From the NCBI RefSeq assembly GCF_020882245.1, contig NC_083598.1, forward strand, positions 70,809,714 to 70,873,713: 64,000 nt of DNA, read 5' to 3'. The position numbers and the translations under genes were made by a program. How positions within the stretch are numbered: the stretch's first letter is position 1; the number at the start of each line of letters is the position of its first letter. The stretch comes from Rhopalosiphum padi (lineage: Eukaryota > Arthropoda > Insecta > Hemiptera > Aphididae). This document shows, piece by piece, positions 1 through 10,635 of the stretch. The notes under the pieces are model-generated. The model was not told the DNA's origin. It was given only the letters and a program-made list of their open reading frames with translations, and did not search any database.

Positions 1-94
1 AAATTATTTACTTGTAAATGACAACACATCAAACATTTTATTTAATTTATTATTTTCTACTGAAATTAACTTAAAATTGTTGAGTTAAGTTGAT

Positions 95-988
95 ACAATT
101 TCTGTAGATGAGACCTTTAAAAGTTGTCCGAAATTATTTACCCAAATGTTTACAGTTCATGGTTTACAAAATGGTAATTATTTACCACTCTTATTTTTTG
201 TACTTCCCAATAAAGAAATTAAAATATATGAAAAGGTGTTTATGCACATTATATCTGAATGTAGCAAACTCGATATAACATTTCCACCAAAAACAATTTT
301 TGCTGATTTTGAAAAGACGATTCATTTAGCTCTATTAAAAGTTTGGCTTTCTATTAGTTTAAAAGGATGCCGATTTCACTTTGGGCACGCTTAGCCCAAA
401 GCTGGTGGCGTAAAATACAGACAATTGGCTTAAGTAGTAAGTATAAAAAAAATACAGAAATCAGTAAATATTTAAAATACTTTTTTGGCTTACCATTTTT
501 GAATTCGAACGATGTGAGTAACTGTTTTACAGATTACTTGATGGCCAATTATTCAACCAAGAAATGAAAAAGTAGAAATATTTGTTGATTATATATAGGA
601 AATAAACATTTCAAATGAGTCCAATTTCCCTCCTTTTTTATGGGTAGAATACTCAGCATCTACTATGCACACTAATAGTTGTGAGTCTTTTCATTCAAAA
701 TTCAACGCTTTGTTTGTTCTACAGTGCTCATCCTAATATTTTTGTATTCATCGATGCTCTGAAAAATATACAAAAGGATACTTATATAAAATTAAGAAGC
801 ACTCACTTAAATACTCGCAGAACAATTAATATCATTGAAAAAGAACCATTTGTTAGAAATGCTATGAAACGATTAGAAGAAAACCAAGTTGACAAATTTA
901 AATTTATATACTATTATGATACAAGTTTTTACCAGTGCCAACATTTATTAATAAAAATAAAACATTTTAATATCAAAAAAACATTTTA
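95..988 (+). pseudogene. Decayed MULE-type transposase fragment
   Basis: Three reading frames in succession carry pieces of one protein. First, about 95-394 encodes a stretch reading VDETFKSCPKLF then MFTVHGLQNGNY, ending in an acidic FADFEK motif and a GCRFHFG segment. Second, about 367-567 resumes one frame over with QSWWRKIQTIGLS and a KYFFGLPFL segment. Third, after stops, about 600-705 gives FLWVEYSAS and CESFHSKFNA, and 681-988 gives AHPNIFVFIDALKNIQ. This order matches the MULE transposase domain of Mutator-like elements, which are abundant in aphids. Frameshifts near 380 and 705 and several stops show that it is dead. No terminal inverted repeats were found, so the element's borders are unknown. 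Family assignment is from memory of the motif pattern. Confidence 0.72.
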
Positions 989-1839
989 AACTTATTTCTT
1001 AATATTATATTTCTCAATTATATACGTTTTTACCAGTGCCGCCAACATTAAAAAAACATTATTTTTAACCTACCTGCAGTATCTACTGATACTACGGACA
1101 GTCCGAAGCACGGTCTTAGAAGATATCTTCTAAGACCGTGGTCCGAAGTCTGTATAAAAATGTGAAGAAAAATTAAGTTTTTAAATTTTAATTCACATAT
1201 TTCAATTAATTTAATTTTAAATTTTGGGCCACAATTCATATGTAACACAAAAAAACTCGAGCCGCAATTCAGAAGAAATTTTTATCGCGGGACGCAATTA
1301 GTAGCCACCCTTTTTTAAAGTTTGAAAACTAACAACCCTAGAAGTACAATTAGATTAGGTAGGCATTTAATTAGTATTAAATATTTTAGGTTCTAAACGA
1401 GATAAAATTATAATAGTAAATTATTGATAGAAGATAATAGATCTAACAGATATAAGAACGAATTATCAGAATATAACTAATTTTATAGAACATTTTATGT
1501 TGTATAAACATGTATTTTATTTTGCAAATCGCAGTTTTGTGTTCGGAAATTTATTTTTAGAATTGTTTGTTGCATAACTAACATAACTTTAAATTATTAT
1601 TTACTCATAAAAATGATGTCCGAGATTTACGAGAATTACAGATGTAATCATTGAAATGTACCTATATTATTATATTTTATAACAAAAAATGTATATTTAA
1701 ATTCCTGTATTCTGTGTATATTATTTATTATGGATTTTAAAAGTTTTCTTTTATTGACGGTATACATTCATACTAAGTTTCTAAGTATTATTTTATTGAA
1801 ATATAAACATATTAGCTTTGAATTATTACATATTTTCAG
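989..1839. other. Intergenic AT-rich stretch
   Basis: No supported gene. It contains the 32-bp palindrome at 1109-1140; the rest is AT-rich sequence with only short random open frames. Confidence 0.5.
1109..1140. repeat. Perfect 32-bp palindrome
   Basis: The 16-base arm CACGGTCTTAGAAGAT is followed immediately by its exact reverse complement, with no spacer. Flanking bases (gtccgaag at 1101-1108, ggtccgaag just after) are also partly symmetric. It could be a transposon-terminus fusion or a tiny MITE relic. Confidence 0.8.
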
Positions 1840-1963
1840 TGTTTACACAATTGTTGGCGCTGTGTCCGATCCTACTTTTGGAAATTCGCGGTTATTGGAC
1901 ACGACTCGCGAGGTGTTGGAAACGGAAACGTTCACGGACGGCAACTCGAATATAAGCATATGA
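1840..1963 (+). CDS. Possible terminal exon of an unidentified gene
   Basis: A pyrimidine-rich tract ending in TTTTCAG at 1833-1839 looks like a splice acceptor. After it, 41 codons stay open to a TGA at 1961-1963. The peptide contains VGAVSDPTFGNSRLL and ends FTDGNSNISI. Codon third positions are much richer in G and C than the surrounding DNA. I do not recognise the protein and found no upstream partner exon; upstream sequence is a dead transposon. The same bases are part of a CpG-rich island continuing to about 2480, so the open frame could simply reflect composition. Confidence 0.22.
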
Positions 1964-2480
1964 CTATTGCATACGCACACATACGCACAGCGACGCAACG
2001 ACGTTCGACAAAACGACTCGGATCGGCCGACAATGTCCGAAATATCGGAACGAGGACCATTTCGGAATTGGTCACTCGACGGATCGTAATAAAATGCGCA
2101 GAACAACCACCGCGGTGACGACGCGCCAAAGACACGTGCGGCGCAAAATAACCGTACGTGGCGGACGACCGCTGGAAAGGAACGCGTATAGTCGTATAAG
2201 TTGGCAAAATGGCTTAAAATATGAATACAAACGCGTTGACAGCACACGCGGTTTTGCCGCACAACACGGCGTGAAGCGACGAGCGGACGCAACGGTGCGT
2301 CGCCGCGTCGGGCTCAAACGCCAGGAAAAAAGTGTCATATAACAATGAAAAAGCTGGCGGCACAGCTTATATAAAAATTAGCACTCACGGCAGACGGTAC
2401 GGTGGCGAACTTCGAAGAAGAGGGGGTAAAACCGGCCGGAGAAGATTCGCTACCCGTTGCATGATCTGGGGGAAATTATA
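1850..2480. promoter_or_regulatory. CpG-rich island, possible promoter or exon
   Basis: GC and CpG content rise sharply here compared with flanking AT-rich DNA. Open frames occur on both strands, as expected for GC-rich sequence. On the minus strand there is a TATATAAGC element around 2366-2374 and a GTGAGTG donor-like site around 2384-2390, which would fit a non-coding first exon. I cannot decide strand or role from sequence alone. Confidence 0.3.
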
Positions 2481-2796
2481 ACGAGTTTCGATAATGCGCG
2501 ATAATAGATCCGCGTTCGAACAACAATTGTTGTTAAATGTTATAATTTTATAAATATGAGAAAAAAACTATTACAAATTATAATATACTTTACAGATTGG
2601 CAAAATACTACTTTATGTGATATTGGTGTAGTATCATACGTTATTTAAGGCTAATCATCAAAACAAATAATTTGATATTATATTTCAATAAGTAATATTG
2701 TATTATGTTTTTAAAAATGATATATTAATTTATTGTACTGTTAAACAGAAAATTTACTTAAATGTTTTTTTTTTTACTTTAAATTCTCCATAAATA

Positions 2797-3251
2797 CAGG
2801 GTGATTCTTTTATCAAACACTCATTATTTCAAAAAGTATTCATGTTTTTAAAAACATTTTTTTACATAGTTTCAATTATTTAAAGTTTTAATTCGCGGAG
2901 TGGTGTGGTACAGGGTTACCCCGCAAAATGTTTGTCCACTACTCCGCTTGTCTAAACTTTAAATATGTATAACACTATAACTCATTAGCTACTCGCTCTA
3001 AATTCAATTTTTACGTATCAAAATACTCAGAAAACTATTCTGCTTTGGAATATGAAATTGAAACTGTGTTGTCATTCAAAAAAGTAAAAAAACTTCAAAA
3101 AAAATGCAAGGATAAAAAATATTTAAAAATATAATTTTTTAATAAAGACGTTGTTTTTTTAAAAAAAACTTGAAACTATGTAAAAAAATGTTTTTAAAAA
3201 CATGAATACTTTTTGAAATAATGAGTATTTCATGATAAAAGAATAACCCTA
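2797..3251. mobile_element. MITE with ~80-bp terminal inverted repeats
   Basis: The left end begins CAGGGTGATTCTTTTATCA at 2797 and continues for about 80 bases. The right end, near 3170-3251, is its near-exact reverse complement. The inner part of each terminal repeat has the self-complementary core ATGTTTTTAAAAACAT. There is no coding capacity, so it is a non-autonomous DNA element. A related partial copy lies at 7361-7626. The superfamily is not determined; the bases flanking both ends suggest at most a TA duplication. Confidence 0.68.
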
Positions 3252-6200
3252 TGTACGGAGTTTAAATTGTTTACTATGATGTTAATAATGTGGTGTAAAG
3301 CTCTGAGAGACATTATAATATGATGTAGATGTGATCCGATGGTTGAGTTGTTCACAGGTGACCCTAAGATTGTAGTCTGTAGATTGCAGATAGAAACGTG
3401 ATCTTAGATTTGTATCTACAATCGTGAATGGCACCGCCAGTCCATATAATCAATCCTCAAGCATATTGTGTAAACTGTAAAGTGTACACTAAACAAAATT
3501 AAATTTCCAACCTATTCGGGCCATGGTATGAACACTGAACAGACAAACAGTACAGAACCAGTAAAGTAAGTACTACAAAAATTCTCAATACATTACATAT
3601 AAATTACAAGTAAGAGAAATATAAAATACAATAAATACATAACTATTCAAAAAAGATGTATACTATCTAATTTTATAAAAACAATTGAAACTGCACACAA
3701 TTAACATAATCATATATTCATAATAGTTAAATTAAGAATAAATAAAGAAAAAACACTCTATTTTCAATTATTTGTGTTTAATTGATATTATAATACTGAT
3801 TAAAAAAAAAAATGTACTCAATTCTTAAATTATTACAATAATTCGGATACAATGTACATGAGAGAATAAGAGAGATTTTATTAAAATCAGGAAGCTACAT
3901 AATACTTTATAAAGGTTAGGTTATAATAGGTATATCTTATTATTAAGGAATCTTGATGAGAAAAAAATTGTACTCTTTCTAATCTAAAAATGTAACCATA
4001 CACGTATATTAAAAATATAGCACCAATTTTTCTTTAATATTTTTGTTGGTTTGGTTGATCGAATCTAAGATGAAAATATAAGTACTATAAAATAGGTATG
4101 CCTTACTGGTTCGTAGCAAAAATTAAATATTATATACTATGACCTCAATTTTACAAAAATTTAAATTCTATCAAAACCTGATCTATAATTACCATTAGAG
4201 TATAAAATCATTATTAGAGCACTATTCAAGAGGTTGTCTGCACGAATTTTCGTGCATAGAATTTTTTTTATATTACTTAATTATTTGATTTACACAACTT
4301 GTAAAAATAATAGGTATGATAAGTATAAATTATAACTAAATAATATGAAAAAGAATTATTTGGAGAAGCTGCAGCTGCTGATGCCCACTGACGACAAGGA
4401 TACCCCTATACTCTATAGGGTTTCAGATACAAAGGATTAGGTCACCAACAAATAGTAAAAGTCCCTTATCTTTAGTAAAAATATTTTTCAATTATTAACA
4501 AGTACATATCATGTAAAATGTAATTATTAAATTACATAAATTGGATATATACAAGTATGTTTAAAGAAAAATGTATAGATCAATCCTGTATCCACTTGTG
4601 CGAAACTGGATAATTCAGCTATAGTGTATAATAAAAATGCGAAATATCCTCCCCCCAAATTATGCTTATTATTATGTTTTATATTGTATTATCTACATAC
4701 CAGTGATTTAAATTTTTGAATTAGGTGATACATAAGTATATTTATTTATTATTCTGAATCTCTGAATCACAATATCAATGTCCAATAATAATTTTAATCT
4801 TTTTGTTTTAGAATATTATATAAATCAGTGATTTTACTAGTCTTCTTTAAATTTTTAAATTTTAGCTGTTTAAAATAATTGGCTCAATTATTGGTGGCAG
4901 ATTTGTCTTATTTTCTTGTGATATCCCAATTGACGTTAGAACTTCAAAAGTATTACTTCCACGGTTCCACGTTTCATTTCAAACACAATATTGTTTATTG
5001 TACAAATCATACATAAACAATACAAGTACCGTAAATTATTATAGTACGATACATTTTATAATGATCTGGTGGTAGATGGGACATGCCTACTGCTGACTGT
5101 AGAAGTTAATTTAATTGGGAGCTTCGCAAGCCGGCCCAAATCCACTAGTACTAACATTCAATTTTCCGAGCCAGCCGGAACCCACATATTTCGAATCACT
5201 TGCAGGATCTGTCTTGATCATCGTTCCACACTGACAACTAATATTTTTAATATTAATTGGTTGAACAGAAATATAGATAGTGCTATTAAATATTTTTGAC
5301 TTTACTTATAAGTTATATTATATTTGGTAGTTGTGAATTTAACAGTTGGACATTTAACGTGGAGTAATAAAATAAGGGGCTCCAGAAAATTCTAACAATG
5401 ACCTAATGTTCAACAAGTCTATTTGAAAATTGTTGGATATATTTATTATGTTTATTTACCAGTTTATTCCATTTTTTTGGGTTACTTACAAAAAATATAA
5501 AAAAATTCTTAGGCAGTATCTATTATTATACTGCTTAAATTAAAAAATGTAATCATATTATATATTAAGTAGCAGCTAGTTCTAGTTTTTAACAAGTTAT
5601 TCATAACTATATTAGGTTGGAAGCTCTTACCTCATGTATAATTTCTTAAATTTATAAATTTAAAATATATTAATTCTTGTCGTATTTGGTCTAACGCATC
5701 ACACTTGTCGTATACCACGCATGTTTTTTATAGGTCATATGTGTGGTCTACCACATAACTAAAGGGTAGGTAGTAGGTACAAATACAAAACCGTCAACCA
5801 TTCTCAATTTTTTGTCATATCCACCAGTGGCGCACACACATTACGCATAGAAAGTTTATGGAGAGGTTTAAAATTTCAAATAGCTTAAAAAATTCATGGT
5901 ACAATCGGTACATCATCATCATTGCTGCCCTCGTATTTGGCGTTCCAATGATGGTGGCGTCTAAAAAACAAAAATTAGTGTACACTATGAATTGCTTACA
6001 CGTAATATTATCGCAGTGTGCCAGTGTGTACGATAAAGATGGATAGGGTCGTGTCTTATGCGGATGGTGGTTGACGAACCGAAATCTATATTATTCTCTT
6101 CGTGATCTCCGAATCCCGAACCATAAAGGGTTCATCGACCATCACATCTGAAATAAAAACAATTTATTATATTTAAATGTATTAGAAATATAGTTACTTA

Positions 6201-7360
6201 TCTAAATAAATATATAAATCTAAAAAAAATGATTAGCTCAATATTAAATAATTTTAGCCAATATATGCGTTTTATGCGTTTAAATCATATATGAAAAAAT
6301 AGTTACAGAATCCAATAATGAATGAACTTTTATAATGTATTGTTTAATTAAAATTTTAAATTCATATAAGTATACAAAATGTATATTAAAGGAGTGTTGT
6401 AAGTGGATGCAGACCCGAATTAAGGCGTAAGCGGTGTAGGCTGCAGCCAACATAGCCATGGATTTAGGGGCACCACACAGCGACCTGATATTATTTTTAC
6501 TAAAATATCTGTAATATGAAATAGTAAAAGTAAATTAAAGTCAGTATCGAGCGGTATTATACATAATTTTAGATACAATTATTTTTTATAATTTTGAATC
6601 CTATTTTTAACTTTAACATATAGCTTATATTTAATAATAACTACGGGAATTAATTTTCAAAATTATTATCATCACTTAGCGTAATGTTATAACGTTATAT
6701 ATTTTATGTCTAGTTTAATAATTAAAAAATGATTTGTTTACCTTATATAATTTTATAAATTTTATTTTTATTTTAAAAAGAAGACTTATCGTGACCGAAT
6801 TTTAAAGCTTACGCGACCCAAAAATGGGTCACGAACAACCGGTTGGAGACCTGCACTGCCCTGTATTTCCTTTATATAAAACTTAATAATATTTTATATT
6901 TTAATATTATATTGTATTAAAAATATTCTGGCTATTATCACCCATACTGGCGATTCGATAACGGAAATTAAATAATGTACGCGTTGCCTATTAATAGCCT
7001 GGTAAACAGTTGACAAAAGTATAGTGCATAATTATTATTGGTAAATATTTCCTTATATTTTCTGAAATCGTAAATCATGCTAACATTAGTTTTTCTGGCA
7101 TTGCCATATGTAAACAAATTGTTTTCCGATCGCAAGATGAAAGAACCAAAAAGAAAAGATAATGAAAAAATATCTGGTAAATAATATTTATTAAAGTGTA
7201 TTAGTAATATCGGGGTTTAATTCGAATATTTTATAAAAAAAAATGTAGGTAATGGTTTATAAAAATATGCAAAAATCTTTTTAACCTCTGTAAGTTTTTA
7301 CCCTTGACATAAAATTAGTATTTTTTTTTTTTTTTTAAATATGTTATTATTATATTGTTT
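3252..7360. other. Intergenic, AT-rich, scattered transposon relics
   Basis: No convincing gene. A short frame from ATG 3528 (MNTEQTNSTEPV) stops at a good donor (GTAAGTAC at 3566) and could be a first coding exon, but no partner exon was found. An open frame at 5069-5299 has moderately GC-rich sequence around 5090-5230 and contains CRICLDH, too little to call a RING protein. 6412-6480 resembles one end of a hAT-like element. Confidence 0.45.
6785..6858 (-). mobile_element. hAT-like (Charlie-type) terminus relic
   Basis: Read on the minus strand, this begins GGTCTCCAACCGGT and continues to a GGTCGCG block. That resembles the terminal region of Charlie-type hAT transposons. Only one end is visible, so this is a truncated relic. 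Confidence 0.35.
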
Positions 7361-7626
7361 CAATAACTCATAAACTATTCGCCCTAAATTCGATTTTTAT
7401 GTACCAAAATACTCAGATTCTTCTGCTTTGGAATAAGAAATTAAAAGTCTATGTTGTCTTTCAAAAAAGTAAAACACTTAATAAAAATTAAGGATGAAAA
7501 ATATTAAAAAATATAATTTTTTAATAAAATCGTTGGTTTTTTAACAACTCGAAAGTATGGAAAAAAATGTTTTCAAAAACATGAATACTTTTTGAAATAA
7601 TGAATGATGATAAAAGAATCATCCTG
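7361..7626. mobile_element. Second, 5'-truncated copy of the 2797-3251 MITE
   Basis: Sequence from the CTCATAAACTATTCGC region to ATCATCCTG at 7621-7626 aligns almost base for base with the right half of the 2797-3251 element. The match includes the block around TTCTGCTTTGGAATA and the terminal repeat with its palindromic core. The left terminal repeat is missing, replaced by a poly-T run near 7320. Confidence 0.62.
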
Positions 7627-7769
7627 TAGATTTCCGATGAAAAACCATATTTAAATTAACTAATATCATAGTTTCACATGTGCACTTAGGGTGATAAAGA
7701 GCTTTTGGGTCCGGCGGTATTTTTAATCATCAGAGTTTTCAATTAAGTCATAAATTCCAGTGATAATGA

Positions 7770-8101
7770 TAGTAGAGGATCGAATCGATTAACCGCACAT
7801 CAATTATCCGGCCCGTCAATAATCCACCTCAAAAAATTTTTGTACAAATTTATTTTTCGTTTAATTTAATTCAGTTTTATCATTTTTTATGTTCATTTTA
7901 TCGTGTATATATTATGAAATGCAAGATTATTTTATTATTTTTAATGGCTTATATATCATATTATAGGTACGTTATACACACAGTAAATTAGTTTAATTTA
8001 TTTTTAATACTTAGTTAATTATCTGTATAAATAAATTATCCGTACCCCCTGGCCCCTCCCCCTCGGTCACAATTAATGCAGAATATTGACGCTCTACTGT
8101 A
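7770..8101. mobile_element. pogo/Tigger-like MITE
   Basis: The left end reads TAGTAGAGGATCGA followed by ATTATCCGG-type sequence. The right end, reversed, reads TACAGTAGAGCGTCAATATT. Both match the style of pogo/Tigger termini, which begin CAGTAGA and contain ATTATCCG, with a TA target duplication. The interior of about 300 bp is AT-rich and non-coding. A third terminus of the same family is at 15799. Confidence 0.55.
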
Positions 8102-8246
8102 CATTATGTATAATGATATTTACCAGAAAGATATATAGGGAAACAAATTTCATGCCGGTTTCGCACCAAAATGGTGGGGACCGGTAAGACTACACAAACG
8201 CGTAGGAAAAGGCGTGTTCCTCACGGATCAACAACCACCGCGCAAA

Positions 8247-9265
8247 ATGTACGTGTCATGTCTTAAACGCGCGACACCCACACCCCAACACCACCACAAA
8301 CAGATAACGGCAGGTAACAATAATTATTGGTTATTTTTTTTTTATCATTGCCCGCACACAGCCAACAACAGCAACATAATTGACAACCGATCAACAGCCA
8401 CCACCCCCCTACAGCAAGCCGCCCACGCGACTACGGCGGCACGGGTGCGCCAGATATCCACGGCACAGCTACGCCGGGACCCGGTACTGTGGGCAGCCTA
8501 CACCCGCGGGTGGAACGACCGCGCGGTGGTCTTCAGCAAGGCGACCAACGTGGGTCCGAAAACCGCGGTAACCGACAGGTCCCAGAGCCCAAGACGGCCC
8601 GTACAGCCAGCTAGCACACCGCGACCGCCCTCGATGCCGCAGTCCGCACGGTTGGTCCGACCACCCCCCCAACCACTCATGGCAGTACTGGTCCCACGAC
8701 CAAGGTTGTTCACGCCGCCAGCACCGCCCGCGACGAGGAAAGTGGACCAGAAAAGTGCCCAAAGGCTACCGGCAGAACAGACGACAACAGCGCCACCACA
8801 AAATTCGAGGCAACGCCGGAACCAGTCTCGGATGCGGGAATACCGGGGACAGAAAAAGGCCGCCAAACCCACCACCTCCCAATAGTACCGCCTGGAAAAA
8901 CCGGCACCCTCAACCACCCAACCGGCACTAGGCCCAAAGTTGCTGGAGGCAACCAACACGCCTGTCCCCGAGGCCAAGACACCGGAGGTAGCAATGCCTA
9001 CCGGACAAGCTGAGGCCACGGAACAACCGGTCACCGCCACTTCAATACCGGTCGATATGAAGATATCACCGGATAAGGAGAAGGAGCTGCTGTGTGACAT
9101 GATGGATGTTGGTCCCCCAGACGACGTGGACATGGTGTTCCAAATCACCAGCCTCGACCCCACGACGCCACCCCGACATGGGTAGACAATCCGGAGCGCG
9201 ACCGCTACACCCAGCCGGAATACCCCACTCCGGAAACTGTCTACGCAAGCCACTGATCCACCCAC
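8247..9265 (+). pseudogene. GC-rich Pro/Thr/Arg-rich ORF, degraded or read-through
   Basis: A frame starting at ATG 8247 (MYVSCLKRATPTPQ) runs to a TAG at about 8884-8886, then continues open in the same frame to 9184. It ends with an acidic segment containing KEKELLCDMMDV and DDVDMVFQITSLDP. One base out of frame it goes on with WVDNPERDRYTQPEY to a stop near 9264. Inside, about 8314-8361 looks like a 48-base intron (GCAG/GTAACA donor, pyrimidine run, CACACAG acceptor) whose removal keeps the frame. The product would be basic, Pro/Thr-rich and low in complexity, with a more ordered part around TAQLRRDPVLWAAYTRGW. I do not recognise it. A transposon gag-like ORF or a decayed species-specific gene are the main options. 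Its high GC sets it apart from its neighbours. Confidence 0.4.
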
Positions 9266-9639
9266 ACACCCACCGGAAGCGGCCGGACAACCAGTGTCAC
9301 TATTCTGTGATTGATACGATGATAGTATACAACACGTGTGTCAGCTCGATTATATTATTGTCTAGCCGTTGCACCACATGTCCACATAATAAGAAAATTA
9401 TTGCACCTAGTTTTGTTTAACCTGTTATATTGTAAAATACACTGTTTCATACTTTATACCTAATATGTTTTAATTTTTTCTACTTTAGATAATCCTGACA
9501 TTGCAATTATTACTCTGAGTATAATTGAGCTTTTACTAGTGTATGAAAGTGGGTTCAGTGTCGTGCTAACCAACCGTTCGTTAACACCATCATGTTTATA
9601 TTTTGTCACGGGTACTCGTTTGACCTTGTTTTAAGTTTT

Positions 9640-9850
9640 AAAGATTTTTTGGATTGCCAAATTTTTTATAGGCATTTCAAAAAAAAAACAGAAAAAATCG
9701 AGATTTTCAATTGTCTATAAATAGCTTAAAAAAAGTTAAAATATTTTGAAAATTCAATCGTAAATAGATAACGCTAATATAAATATTTGGTAAAAATTTC
9801 AAGAATTTACAATTATTCGTTTTTGAATTACAGCAAATTATACGTAAATA
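9640..9850 (+). repeat. Dispersed AT-rich repeat, copy 1
   Basis: Shares phrases such as AAAATATTTTGAAAATT and a downstream ATTCGTTTTTGAATTACA block with 55310-56590 and 56640-56900. A related copy lies in reverse orientation near 35660-35790. Probably a non-autonomous transposon family; no ends defined here. Confidence 0.4.
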
Positions 9851-10189
9851 CCTATACGTCATATTTTTTACGCTTATACGGGCTATAAAGTATACAGTAT
9901 ACTATAATAACAGGTATACCTGTTAGGTACTACTTAGGTATATTGTGTATATACCTATATAGGTATATGGTATATGTTGTATTAAAACATTTTTTATAAA
10001 GTGCTGATTACTTGCATAAATGCTTCATTCAGTAGCTAGGGTTTCAGCCTCTCCCCCAAATCTCAAACGCTATTTACGCCTATGAAAATGACAATATATT
10101 TGAATGTTTTTTAAATAATGTTAAATCATATTTTTATCTCACTAGATAATAATAGATAAGACTTTTATTATTATTATATTTATTACACC

Positions 10190-10345
10190 CAGTGGTATGC
10201 TCAGCTTTTTTGAAAGAGGGAGGGGATATTCATTTTAGACTTGTCACAGACCCTATATTTTTTTTTCATGTAGATAATATATCATTACAAAAAAATCCAA
10301 ATGGGGGGATATGACACCCTGATCTCCCCCGTGAGCACGCCACTG
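10190..10345. mobile_element. hAT-like MITE A
   Basis: Ends are CAGTGGTATGCTCA on the left and, reversed, CAGTGGCGTGCTCA on the right. The flanking 8-mers ATTACACC and ATTGCAGC agree at 6 of 8 bases, consistent with an aged 8-bp hAT target duplication. The interior is G-rich then C-rich and non-coding. Confidence 0.6.
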
Positions 10346-10496
10346 ATTGCAGCTGGGTAATATTAAAAATAAATAAATAATGGATTAATTTTGAGCTATC
10401 AATGAACGTGGATCATACTTAAGAACTAATTTGACATTACTCATTATATTTAAATATTAATAATATTGTTCAAGTCGTTCAAGGCATCATTGCAGG

Positions 10497-10635
10497 CAGG
10501 GGCGGCTTTTGGGGGGGGGGCATAAGAGCCTTCCCAAGAGATCTTACTCTTTATTTTATTATGTATAATTTGTATAATATCAATGTTAAAAAAATATTGC
10601 CCCCCCCCTCGGGCAAAGTACTAAAGCTGTCTCTG
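10497..10635. mobile_element. hAT-like MITE B
   Basis: Ends are CAGGGGCGGCTTT and, reversed, CAGAGACAGCTTT. The flanking 8-mers ATTGCAGG and ATTGCAAG agree at 7 of 8 bases, as expected for hAT insertion. Poly-G and poly-C runs just inside the ends pair with each other. Length is 139 bp and it is non-coding. Confidence 0.65.

Noticed and set aside
1843..2292. 149-codon minus-strand frame
   Set aside because: Composition-driven frame in the CpG-rich island with no protein motifs; several other frames are equally open.
5069..5299. Possible RING-CH (MARCH-like) exon from CRICLDH
   Set aside because: Only one cysteine pair; the rest of the zinc-binding pattern is missing and no splice sites fit.
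8498..9265. 255-codon minus-strand frame
   Set aside because: Gly/Ser/Val-rich complement of a GC-rich Pro/Thr-rich frame; no motifs, and the + strand shows an intron-like segment and a better protein.
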